A stretch of DNA of 18,922 nt, taken from an uncultured Lachnospiraceae bacterium. GTDB lineage: Bacteria; Bacillota; Clostridia; Lachnospirales; Lachnospiraceae. Positions 1 through 6,313 of this stretch are shown here, in pieces (position 1 is the first letter of the stretch; every line of letters begins with the position of its first letter). The notes beneath the pieces are model-generated. The model was not told the origin of the DNA and did no database searches. It worked only from the letters and a program-made list of their open reading frames with translations. Made by a program: the position numbers and the translations under genes. The stretch is from contig CAJTOK010000025.1 in NCBI GenBank assembly GCA_910577825.1, forward strand, positions 29,845 through 48,766. The letters are read 5' to 3'.

Positions 1-879
1 AAAAAACAGTGGCATCCTGTATTCTGTACAGCTATGGAACTGGAGTTCCGTGAAGATAATGATATTTTAGAATACTACAGGGAACATAATTTAAGCAAAA
101 AGCCGTTACAGATTGATTTGCTTGTTATTAAAAAAGAACCAGACAGGAAATTAAAGAATGAGATTGGCGATTTTTTCCTTGGGCATAATATAATGGAATA
201 TAAATCACCAGAGGACGGGCTGGATATTGATACTTTTTATAAGGTATTAGGTTATGCCTGCCTTTATAAACATGGCACAGGCAAAACAGATGAAGTCCTT
301 GATACAGATATTACTATATCCCTGATAAGGGAAAGCAGGCCTGTAAAACTGATAAAGCAGTTATCGCAGAAATACACGGTAACAAAAAAATCCGCTGGTA
401 TTTACCGTATTGGAAACATGTTATTCCCATTACAAATTTTAGTAACAAAAGAGTTAGACCCCGGTTTGCACACATGGCTCCCTTCCCTGACACGTTCCAT
501 GGGGCAGGGGGAAGCAGAAAAACTTTTAAACAGCTATGGCAGCTTAGAAAACTCCAGGGACAGGCGGAACGCAAATGTAGTAGTGGATTTTGTTTCAAAT
601 TTAAATGAAACATTATTTATGCGTATATTAAAGGAGGATGAGCGTATGACAGAGGCATTAAAAGAGCTGGTTGAACCAGATTTAAAAGAACTGCGTCTGG
701 TTATTGATAACAAAGATGCTATTATTGCAGATAAAGATGCTGAAATTGCAGATAAAGATGCTGAAATTGCAGATAAGGATGCTGAAATTGCAGATAAAGA
801 TGCTGAAATTGCAGATAAGGATGCTGAAATTGCAAGGTTAAAACAACAATTATCAGAAGCCGGGCATTCTTTATGTTAG
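1..879 (+). CDS. PD-(D/E)XK nuclease-like protein with heptad-repeat tail, 5' end outside the window
   Basis: The frame is open from base 1, so the N-terminus lies upstream; the first visible Met is at 34. The visible residues before it (ending QWHPVFCTA) resemble the usual start of a Lachnospiraceae family I recall, which argues that 34 is not the true start. A PD-(D/E)XK-like core is visible: IDLLVIKK supplies the Asp and, about 30 residues on, MEYKSPED supplies the E-x-K. This is followed by a helical region and FYKVLGYACLYK, as in Rpn/transposase-like nucleases. After a 'KELVEPDLKELR' linker the C-terminus is a run of DKDAEIA heptads, predicted coiled coil, ending in RLKQQLSEAGHSLC. Substrate and role are unknown. 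Such genes occur in many paralogous copies in Lachnospiraceae (family knowledge). The assignment to the nuclease fold is an inference from the D...ExK pattern. Confidence 0.7.
   Translation, partial: KKQWHPVFCTAMELEFREDNDILEYYREHNLSKKPLQIDLLVIKKEPDRKLKNEIGDFFLGHNIMEYKSPEDGLDIDTFYKVLGYACLYKHGTGKTDEVLDTDITISLIRESRPVKLIKQLSQKYTVTKKSAGIYRIGNMLFPLQILVTKELDPGLHTWLPSLTRSMGQGEAEKLLNSYGSLENSRDRRNANVVVDFVSNLNETLFMRILKEDERMTEALKELVEPDLKELRLVIDNKDAIIADKDAEIADKDAEIADKDAEIADKDAEIADKDAEIARLKQQLSEAGHSLC
730..834 (+). repeat. Five tandem 21-nt repeats encoding DKDAEIA heptads
   Basis: Five in-frame copies of a 21-nt unit (gataaagatgctgaaattgca, third and fifth with aag for aaa) lie at 730-750, 751-771, 772-792, 793-813 and 814-834. 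A degenerate 24-nt copy precedes them at 706-729. Each unit encodes DKDAEIA, a heptad that extends a coiled coil. The copies differ only by one silent A/G, so copy number has probably changed recently by slippage or recombination. Confidence 0.95.
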
Positions 880-887
880 GTTATGGA

Positions 888-919
888 CTTCTGGCATTTG
901 CAGTTTTCCATGCCAGAAG
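888..919 (+). other. Perfect 10-bp hairpin after the nuclease-like gene
   Basis: CTTCTGGCAT (888-897) and ATGCCAGAAG (910-919) form a perfect 10-bp stem with a 12-nt loop, starting 8 nt after the stop codon. There is no T-tract on either side, so it is not a classical intrinsic terminator. It may be a 3'-end protecting hairpin or a weak terminator, and it separates this gene from the trpS promoter. Confidence 0.6.
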
Positions 920-930
920 CCATATAAGTC

Positions 931-958
931 TTGACAAAGGCATTTAAAAGTGTATACT
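931..958 (+). promoter_or_regulatory. Sigma-A promoter of the trpS-aroC operon
   Basis: TTGACA (931-936) is followed after 16 nt by TATACT (953-958). This places transcription start near 965, just before the T-box leader. Both hexamers are at or near consensus. Confidence 0.75.
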
Positions 959-964
959 ATACTA

Positions 965-1253
965 CAGTTAAATAATTAGCATAAACTGATGATGTGGAGA
1001 TAAAAATGGAATATGTGCTTACAGAGAGCAGGCATTGCTGGAAACCTGCAGTAACAGTCCGTTAAATGGACCACGGAGGGCATAGCCAAAGGGTTTTATA
1101 TAAACCTGAGTATTCTATGACGTAAGGCATACGTTAGTTGCCAGGGATATGTCTGTATCCTTTAAAGAGTATGGGAAACCATAAAACAGGGTGGCACCAC
1201 GGTTAAGTTTAATCCGTCCCTGGCTATTATATATGATAGCCAGGGGCTTTTTA
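965..1253 (+). promoter_or_regulatory. T-box leader, tryptophan-specific (specifier UGG)
   Basis: This is a tRNA-sensing transcription attenuator. The conserved T-box AGGGTGGCACCACGG lies at 1188-1202. Its TGGC (1192-1195) is complementary to the acceptor end of a tRNA with discriminator G, as in bacterial tRNA-Trp. Stem I can be built by eye: GTGG 994-997 pairs with CCAC 1071-1074, and ATGGA 1006-1010 pairs with TCCGT 1058-1062. These enclose a specifier loop whose 3' side carries TGG (1067-1069) followed by A. AGAGAG (1023-1028) and the GCAGG/CCTGC distal stem (1028-1032/1045-1049) are also in place. The terminator is at 1218-1253. Uncharged tRNA-Trp should favour the antiterminator and expression of trpS and aroC. 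Confidence 0.93.
1218..1253 (+). terminator. T-box intrinsic terminator
   Basis: CCCTGGCTAT (1218-1227) pairs perfectly with ATAGCCAGGG (1236-1245) over an 8-nt loop, followed by a U-rich run from 1248. The T-box sequence just upstream is the competing antiterminator arm. Confidence 0.92.
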
Positions 1254-1318
1254 TTTTATCCTGTTTTATTTTATCCTGTATGGAAATATTTAAAAGCATT
1301 ACGGAAGTGAGGTTAGTT

Positions 1319-2323
1319 ATGGTTAATGACAAGAAAGTTTTATATAGTGGTATGCAGGCAACCGGAAGCCTGACTTTAGGGAATTACCTTGGGGCTCTTA
1401 AAAACTGGATTACCCTGAATGAAGAATACGAATGTTTTTTTGGTGTTATGGACTTACATTCTATTACAATACGCCAGCAGCCTGCTGATTTCAGGAAACG
1501 TGCCAGAAATCTTCTTGCACTTTATATTGCAGCCGGGCTTGACCCTGTTAAAAACTGCATTTATTACCAGTCACATGTTTCTGCCCATGCAGAACTTGGA
1601 TGGATTCTTAATTGTTTTACTTATATGGGCGAGCTTAACCGCATGACCCAGTTTAAGGATAAGGCGGCTAAACATTCAGACAATATTAATGCTGGCCTTT
1701 ACACATACCCTGTACTTATGGCAGCAGATATTTTATTATACCAGGCAGATTATGTCCCTGTCGGAAAGGACCAGCAGCAGCATCTTGAAATAACACGTGA
1801 TATTGCCATGAGGTTTAATTCCATTTATGGTGATGTATTTACAATTCCTGAAGGTTATTATGGCAAAAATGGTGCAAATATACGAAGCCTCCAGAACCCT
1901 TCCAAAAAGATGTCCAAGTCTGATGAAAACCCTAATGGCAGTATTTACCTTATGGATGATGCAGATACAGTTGTACGCAAGTGCAAACGTGCTGTCACAG
2001 ATTCAGGCAGTGAAGTCCGTTATTCAGAAGACAAACCTGGCGTAAGCAACCTTCTTGAAATTTATTCTGCCTGCACTGGCAAATCTATAGAAGAATCTGA
2101 AAAGGAATTTGACGGTAAAGGTTATGGTGAGTTTAAACCGGCTGTGGCTGAAGCTGTAAATGCTATTTTAGAGCCTATGCACAGGGAGTTTGAACGTATT
2201 TTACAGGATAAAGGCTATCTTGACGGCATTATTAAAGAAAATGATGAAAAGGCAAGGTATTTTGCCAATAAAACGCTGCGCAAAGTACGTAAAAAAGTTG
2301 GATTTACGGATATTCCACGATAA
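1319..2323 (+). CDS. trpS: Tryptophan--tRNA ligase
   Basis: Class Ic aminoacyl-tRNA synthetase that charges tRNA-Trp with tryptophan using ATP in the cytoplasm. The 334-residue protein has the usual length for bacterial TrpRS. Visible motifs are KVLYSGMQATGSLTLGNYLG near the start, where GNYLG (about 21-25) is the HIGH-like signature, then VPVGKDQQQHLEITRD (about 146-161), and KKMSKSDENP containing KMSKS (197-201). The ATG at 1319 is chosen because GGAAGTGAGG (1303-1312) sits 6 nt before it and the protein begins as TrpRS normally does. An in-frame ATG at 1280 lies just after the T-box terminator without a ribosome-binding site. The gene is first in an operon controlled by the T-box leader, and aroC follows 19 nt downstream. 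Confidence 0.97.
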   Translation: MVNDKKVLYSGMQATGSLTLGNYLGALKNWITLNEEYECFFGVMDLHSITIRQQPADFRKRARNLLALYIAAGLDPVKNCIYYQSHVSAHAELGWILNCFTYMGELNRMTQFKDKAAKHSDNINAGLYTYPVLMAADILLYQADYVPVGKDQQQHLEITRDIAMRFNSIYGDVFTIPEGYYGKNGANIRSLQNPSKKMSKSDENPNGSIYLMDDADTVVRKCKRAVTDSGSEVRYSEDKPGVSNLLEIYSACTGKSIEESEKEFDGKGYGEFKPAVAEAVNAILEPMHREFERILQDKGYLDGIIKENDEKARYFANKTLRKVRKKVGFTDIPR

Positions 2324-2342
2324 TAGAAAGGAGCTTTTTATA

Positions 2343-3443
2343 ATGGCTGGTTCATCTTTTGGAAATATTTTCAGAATGACTACATGGGGCGAATCACATG
2401 GAAAGGGCATTGGTGTTGTAGTGGACGGGTGTCCTGCGGGGCTTTTACTTGATGAAGCCAAAGTCCAGGCATATCTTGACAGGCGTAAGCCAGGACAGAC
2501 CCGGTATTCCACACCACGCAAGGAAGATGATGTAGTGGAAATACTTTCAGGGACTTTTGAAGGCAGGACAACGGGTGCCCCGGTATCAATGGCTGTATAT
2601 AATAAATCACAGAGGTCTAAAGATTACTCTTCCATTGCAGAATGTTACAGGCCGGGACACGCTGATTATACATTTGACAAGAAATACAGTTTCAGGGACT
2701 ACAGGGGCGGCGGGCGTTCTTCGGGGCGTGAAACTATTGGCAGGGTTGCCGCAGGTGCTGTTGCAGAAGAAATTCTTAAAGAACTTGGGATTAATATATA
2801 TGCCTATACCAGGTCAGTATGCGGCATAACTATAGATGACAGCCGGGCATCACGTGAAAATATCTTTAAAAGCCCTCTTTTTATGCCAGACCCTGTGGCA
2901 TCTGCAAAGGCGGAAGAGGCACTTTGCAAAAGAATGGAAGAACGGGATTCTGCCGGAGGCATAATAGAATGTATTGTAACTGGAATGCCAGCAGGCGCTG
3001 GTGAACCAGTTTTTGAAAAGCTTGATGCAAATATTGCTAAAGCTGTTATGTCCATAGGTGCGGTTAAAGGTGTTGAAACCGGTGCAGGATTCGGGGTGGC
3101 AGGTTCTTCTGGTTCTGTTAATAATGACTGTTTCTATAATAACGGTGAAAAGATTATTAAAAAGACAAATAATGCTGGCGGCATACTTGGCGGCATAAGT
3201 GATGGAAGCGATATTATTATAAGGGCTGCCATAAAACCTACGCCTTCAATATCAAGACCGCAGAATACTGTTAATAAAACAGGGGATAATATAAAAATAG
3301 AAACAAAGGGCAGGCATGACCCTGTTATTGTGCCAAGGGCTGTTGTAGTTGTAGAAACAATGGTTGCTGCTGTTATCCTTGATATGCTTATGCTTTCAAT
3401 GACATCAAGGCTTGATTTGATAAAAAGGTTTTTCAGCCTGTAA
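2343..3443 (+). CDS. aroC: Chorismate synthase
   Basis: Last enzyme of the shikimate pathway: it converts 5-enolpyruvylshikimate-3-phosphate to chorismate using reduced FMN. The 366-residue product has the family length. Signatures are GESHG (16-20), RPGHADYTFDKKY (103-115) and RGGGRSSGRET (121-131), with SRPQNTVN and GRHDPVIVPRA near the C-terminus. The start ATG follows AAAGGAG (2328-2334) at good spacing; in-frame codons further upstream overlap the trpS 3' end and are not needed. The gap to trpS is 19 nt with no terminator, so both are probably read from the T-box-controlled transcript. That makes metabolic sense, since chorismate is the branch-point precursor of tryptophan. aroC next to trpS rather than in an aro cluster is the notable part. 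Confidence 0.97.
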   Translation: MAGSSFGNIFRMTTWGESHGKGIGVVVDGCPAGLLLDEAKVQAYLDRRKPGQTRYSTPRKEDDVVEILSGTFEGRTTGAPVSMAVYNKSQRSKDYSSIAECYRPGHADYTFDKKYSFRDYRGGGRSSGRETIGRVAAGAVAEEILKELGINIYAYTRSVCGITIDDSRASRENIFKSPLFMPDPVASAKAEEALCKRMEERDSAGGIIECIVTGMPAGAGEPVFEKLDANIAKAVMSIGAVKGVETGAGFGVAGSSGSVNNDCFYNNGEKIIKKTNNAGGILGGISDGSDIIIRAAIKPTPSISRPQNTVNKTGDNIKIETKGRHDPVIVPRAVVVVETMVAAVILDMLMLSMTSRLDLIKRFFSL

Positions 3444-3538
3444 GGTATACCCGCACCTGTAGCAATAACGCTGTTTTATTCATATATTAATACCAGGGGA
3501 TTTTCCCTCTGATTATAACTATAGAAAAGAGGCAGGTT

Positions 3539-3739
3539 ATGAGGTATTATCATTATAAAAATAATAACAGCAATGTATTTACAGAAGAAAGGGAGTTAAA
3601 AGCATCCGGCAGCATTTATACAGCAAAGGATAAACAGACAGAGCCACACAGCAGCCGCCTTTCAAGTAAAAGTACCCTTATTATAGAGGATGATACAGTC
3701 TATGAGATTGATGAAGAATGTATGGAATGCAGGAAATAA
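3539..3739 (+). CDS. Small uncharacterised protein, 66 aa
   Basis: I do not recognise this protein. It is hydrophilic, with no signal peptide or membrane segment. It has an Asn-rich start (MRYYHYKNNNSN), a Ser-rich middle, and an acidic end DDTVYEIDEECMECRK with a CxxC pair. AAGAGG (3527-3532) lies 6 nt before the ATG, which supports translation. It follows aroC by 95 nt without a clear terminator and is closed by the hairpin at 3765-3805, so it may be the last gene of the trpS-aroC transcript. A small hairpin (CAGGGGA/TTCCCTCTG, about 3494-3512) lies in the gap but lacks a T-tract. Short proteins ending in a VYEID-type tail occur in Lachnospiraceae to my recollection; function unknown. Confidence 0.65.
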   Translation: MRYYHYKNNNSNVFTEERELKASGSIYTAKDKQTEPHSSRLSSKSTLIIEDDTVYEIDEECMECRK

Positions 3740-3764
3740 TTTATAGGTTTTTATAAATAAAACC

Positions 3765-3805
3765 GGGCCGGTACCAGTGGTTTTACCGCCAGTACCAGCC
3801 CTTTT
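3765..3805. terminator. Bidirectional terminator between convergent genes
   Basis: GGGC (3765-3768) with GCCC (3798-3801) and GGTAC (3770-3774) with GTACC (3792-3796) form a long stem, continued inward by GTGG/CCGC. TTTT follows on the plus strand, and on the minus strand the stem is followed by GGTTTTATTT. It can end both the gene at 3539-3739 and the minus-strand gene at 3854-4066. Confidence 0.75.
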
Positions 3806-3853
3806 AAAGTTTTAAAAACCTGTTTTAAGTGTGCCAGGTGCACAATCCAGGAA

Positions 3854-4066
3854 TTAGCAGAAGCCGTTGCCACCGCCACAGCAGCAGAGAAGCAGTAAAA
3901 TCCAGATTATTGAACCGCATCCTGATTCACCGCCACAGCCTCCGCCGAAGCCAAAACCATTACCGCCGCCACAGCAGCTGCAAAGAAGGAGCAGGATAAT
4001 TATCCAGCTGCATCCATTTTCTCCTGAACCACATCCACCACAATTTGTTGCTGCTAAATCACTCAT
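3854..4066 (-). CDS. Cys/Gly-rich small protein with two hydrophobic segments (HCB-13/'chorion class' type)
   Basis: The 70-residue product starts MSDLAATNCGGCG and contains two similar modules. Each is a Gly/Cys-rich stretch, then ENGCSWIIILLLLCSCCGG or ESGCGSIIWILLLLCCCGG, then GNGF. Similar Clostridia proteins are annotated as 'chorion class high-cysteine HCB protein 13' (recollection); the role is unknown, possibly a spore or surface component. The start at 4066 has GGAGG 5 nt upstream on the minus strand. A longer open frame up to 4255 has no such site and overlaps the divergent promoter, so it is rejected. The high Cys content and module duplication are the main features. A sigma-K-like promoter lies 50 nt upstream and the convergent terminator at 3765-3805 lies downstream. 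Confidence 0.85.
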   Translation of the reverse strand: MSDLAATNCGGCGSGENGCSWIIILLLLCSCCGGGNGFGFGGGCGGESGCGSIIWILLLLCCCGGGNGFC

Positions 4067-4116
4067 AAAATCCTCCAATCTGCCGTTTCTTAGGCAGTTA
4101 AATTTATTTACAGTCT

Positions 4117-4143
4117 TATAATATGCGGTACTGCTTGGACAGT
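4117..4143 (-). promoter_or_regulatory. Possible mother-cell (sigma-K/E-like) promoter of the Cys-rich gene
   Basis: On the minus strand CATATTATA (4125-4117) fits the CATANNNTA -10 element of sigma-K/E promoters. An AC lies 16 nt upstream (4143-4142). No good sigma-A -35 is present. Short motifs like this arise often by chance in A/T-rich DNA. Confidence 0.35.
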
Positions 4144-4178
4144 TTACTAAAAAATAAAAAAATTTAGACTGGTATATA

Positions 4179-4207
4179 TTGATATATATGGAATGTTCCG
4201 TTACAAT
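4179..4207 (+). promoter_or_regulatory. Sigma-A promoter of the GH3 lipoprotein gene
   Basis: TTGATA (4179-4184), a 17-nt spacer and TACAAT (4202-4207) each match consensus at 5 of 6. Transcription would start near 4214, which rules out a translation start at 4193. Confidence 0.7.
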
Positions 4208-4264
4208 AATGACAGGACATGTTGCCGGATAGTATTTAAAATGAATGGAGAACAACTGTTTATA

Positions 4265-5515
4265 ATGGATATTAATAAATATAGTTTTACAAGATTCTTA
4301 TATTGTATTTTGCTATGTGTATGTATTACAGGCTGTTCACTGCAGCCTGGCGCTAAAGAAACAAATATTCCAAAGGAAACCGGAATGGATACAGAAAGCC
4401 CCCCTGCAGAAGCACCTGGCATGGAATATGACGAAGCTGTAGAAGCAGCAGCAGATTATATGGAGAATATGACCATAGAAGAAAAAGCAGGACAGCTTTT
4501 TATAGTGAACCTTGAACTTTTAGACCAGCGGAATGGCAATTATTATGAATGGAAGAGGTTTACCAAAGAGATGAAAAAGTCCATTGATAAATACCATATT
4601 GGAGGGGTTATATTATTTTCAAGGAATATAGCAAACAGGAACCAGACTAAAAAGCTTATAAACCAGCTTAAGAAAAACAGCGCTATCCCGCTTTTTATAA
4701 CAGTAGATGAAGAAGGCGGGGATGTTGCAAGGATAGCAAATAATGAAAAAATGGGTACAACTGTATTCCCAACTATGGAAGAAACGGGAAACACCAAAAA
4801 TACTTCTTATGTATATGATATGGGTGCAACTATTGGCTCAGAGATAAAAGAGCTTGGTTTTAATGTGGATTTTGCACCAGTTGCTGATGTCAAAACAAGT
4901 GAATTAAACCTTGAAATAGGGACAAGGTCTTTTGGCGGTGAACCTGGCAAAGTAGCAGATTTAGTTTCTGCATTTGTCAAGGGCATGCAGAGCCAGAATG
5001 TAAGCGCAACATTAAAGCACTTTCCTGGACAGGGCTCTTCAAATGGTGACACACATATAGAAAGTGTAAATATAGACAGCAGCATATCCAGCCTGCGCAA
5101 AAATGATTTTGTGCCATTTGAATCAGGAATAGCGGCAGGTGCCGACTTTGTAATGGTATCACATATTTCTGTAAGCAAAGTAACTGAAACATCACAGCCG
5201 GCAAGCATGTCAGATTTGATAATGGAAACCATACTGCGTGATGAACTTGGCTTCCAGGGGATTATTATTACAGATGCAATGGATATGGCTTCCATAACTG
5301 GCAATTATACATCTGCAGAAGCAGCATACGGGGCTATAAGCAGCGGTGCTGACATAGTGCTTATGCCGCTTGACCTTGAAATGGCATATAATGAAGTTAT
5401 AACCCGGATAAATAATGGCACTATATCCAAAGAAAGGCTTGATGCTTCTGTATTAAGGATACTAACAGTAAAATTTATGCGTGGCATTATGCCGGCAGAG
5501 GCGTATACCAGATAA
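4265..5515 (+). CDS. GH3 beta-N-acetylhexosaminidase lipoprotein (NagZ/YbbD type)
   Basis: Predicted to remove N-acetylglucosamine from muropeptides outside the membrane, in cell-wall turnover. A lipoprotein signal is visible: MDINKYSFTR, a hydrophobic stretch, then ITGC with the lipidated Cys at residue 24. An acidic Pro-rich linker follows. The GH3 TIM-barrel domain shows EEKAGQLF (about 72-79), GGVILFSRN (113-121), TVDEEGGDVARI (146-157), KHFPGQG (251-257), DTH (262-264, the Asp-His acid/base pair of NagZ-like enzymes) and TDAMDM (336-341, nucleophile Asp337). The common KHFPGHG reads KHFPGQG here. The 416-residue length fits a single-domain GH3 protein without the extra domain of YbbD. 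The ATG at 4265 is chosen because the signal peptide begins there; GGAGAA (4247-4252) is 12 nt upstream, and an ATG at 4241 is a less likely alternative. Confidence 0.9.
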   Translation: MDINKYSFTRFLYCILLCVCITGCSLQPGAKETNIPKETGMDTESPPAEAPGMEYDEAVEAAADYMENMTIEEKAGQLFIVNLELLDQRNGNYYEWKRFTKEMKKSIDKYHIGGVILFSRNIANRNQTKKLINQLKKNSAIPLFITVDEEGGDVARIANNEKMGTTVFPTMEETGNTKNTSYVYDMGATIGSEIKELGFNVDFAPVADVKTSELNLEIGTRSFGGEPGKVADLVSAFVKGMQSQNVSATLKHFPGQGSSNGDTHIESVNIDSSISSLRKNDFVPFESGIAAGADFVMVSHISVSKVTETSQPASMSDLIMETILRDELGFQGIIITDAMDMASITGNYTSAEAAYGAISSGADIVLMPLDLEMAYNEVITRINNGTISKERLDASVLRILTVKFMRGIMPAEAYTR

Positions 5516-5539
5516 CTAAAAACACGTCCGTCTGGTATA
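5504..5539 (+). repeat. 9-bp inverted repeat across the GH3 gene stop codon
   Basis: TATACCAGA (5504-5512) and TCTGGTATA (5531-5539) are perfect inverted copies with an 18-nt spacer. The left arm covers the last codons of the GH3 gene and the right arm overlaps the -10 element of the next gene. No T-tract follows, so a simple terminator is unlikely. Confidence 0.6.
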
Positions 5540-5541
5540 AT
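5533..5541 (+). promoter_or_regulatory. Extended -10 promoter of the 216-aa lipoprotein gene
   Basis: TGGTATAAT (5533-5541) is a perfect extended -10 (TGnTATAAT). The -35 region near 5513-5518 is poor. It lies in the right arm of the inverted repeat 5504-5539. Confidence 0.5.
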
Positions 5542-5586
5542 AAAAAACAATAATTTCTAAATAAAATGAAAGAGGGTAAAAGCTAA

Positions 5587-6237
5587 ATGAAACTTAACAA
5601 AATCACAATTATATTACCACTGTCTTTATTTTTGACAGCTTGTGGCAGTAATAATTCTACACCTGGCAGCCAGACCAGACTTCCAGTTACAAATATATCT
5701 GCTACGGATTATAGCAGCTCCTCTGAAGCAGAACAGACATTAAATGCGGATTCCATTATCATAGGAAATACATCTCTTTCCATACATGAAAGTAAACAGG
5801 ATATATTTACAAAGTTAGATAAAGCTGGTATGGATTATAAGAAGTATGATGAAACAAAATCTGATAATCCAGGAAAAAACCGGTATGATTATTTTTATAA
5901 CGCTGATTCATCGCTGCAAATATATTTTCTAAATGATGAATGCGTACGCCTAAGAAGCACTTATGCTTTGGAAGATACTGATAAAGTCCCATATACAGTC
6001 CAAGGTTTATCCCCTGGAAGTACATATTCCCAGATGGTAAAACTATATGGGGATTCCTTTGAAACACACTCATATTCTGGCAAATTAATATACACAATAT
6101 ACCGTTATTCTATAAACGGCTGCATTTATGAGTTTGGAATACAGGAAAACACAGATTATATTTATAATATAGATATATATCTTCCAAACCAGTCCCCTAT
6201 TTATGATTATGGCGAAGAAATTAAAAAAACAAATTAG
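5587..6237 (+). CDS. Putative lipoprotein of unknown function, 216 aa
   Basis: A short lipoprotein signal is clear: MKLNKITIILPLSLFLTAC with lipobox LTAC and the lipidated Cys at residue 19. A Ser/Asn/Thr-rich linker follows. The mature part contains a segment starting IIIGNTSLSIHESKQDIFTK and a later one, VQGLSPGSTYSQMVKLYGDS. The 'SPGSTYSQMVKLYGD' pattern recalls BLIP/SmpA-like small lipoprotein folds in which a Gly-x-(S/T)-x-x-(E/Q) turn precedes a helix and 'yG'. This is a weak resemblance, not an assignment. A GAGGG ribosome-binding site (about 5572-5576) precedes the ATG. The gene has its own extended -10 promoter and lies between a secreted wall hydrolase and purF. Function cannot be inferred. 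Confidence 0.8.
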   Translation: MKLNKITIILPLSLFLTACGSNNSTPGSQTRLPVTNISATDYSSSSEAEQTLNADSIIIGNTSLSIHESKQDIFTKLDKAGMDYKKYDETKSDNPGKNRYDYFYNADSSLQIYFLNDECVRLRSTYALEDTDKVPYTVQGLSPGSTYSQMVKLYGDSFETHSYSGKLIYTIYRYSINGCIYEFGIQENTDYIYNIDIYLPNQSPIYDYGEEIKKTN

Positions 6238-6257
6238 ACTGCCATTTAAAATAGCCC

Positions 6258-6285
6258 TTGCGCTTTTTATAGAAATTGATATAAT
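6258..6285 (+). promoter_or_regulatory. Promoter of purF (extended -10)
   Basis: TTGCGC (6258-6263), a 16-nt spacer and a perfect TATAAT (6280-6285), preceded by TG at 6277-6278 to give TGATATAAT. Transcription would start near 6292, 20-25 nt before the purF start, so there is no room for a riboswitch. Confidence 0.6.
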
Positions 6286-6313
6286 GTATTTTAGTATATA
6301 TCTGGAGGAAATA

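Noticed and set aside
730..834. CRISPR-like regular repeat
   Set aside because: The units abut with no spacers and lie in frame in a coding region.
3867..4121. Plus-strand Pro-rich open frame
   Set aside because: It is the antisense of the Gly/Cys-rich minus-strand gene, which has the ribosome-binding site and a recognisable modular composition.
4193..4264. Upstream start for the GH3 lipoprotein
   Set aside because: It lies inside the promoter spacer and would put 24 extra residues before the lipoprotein signal.
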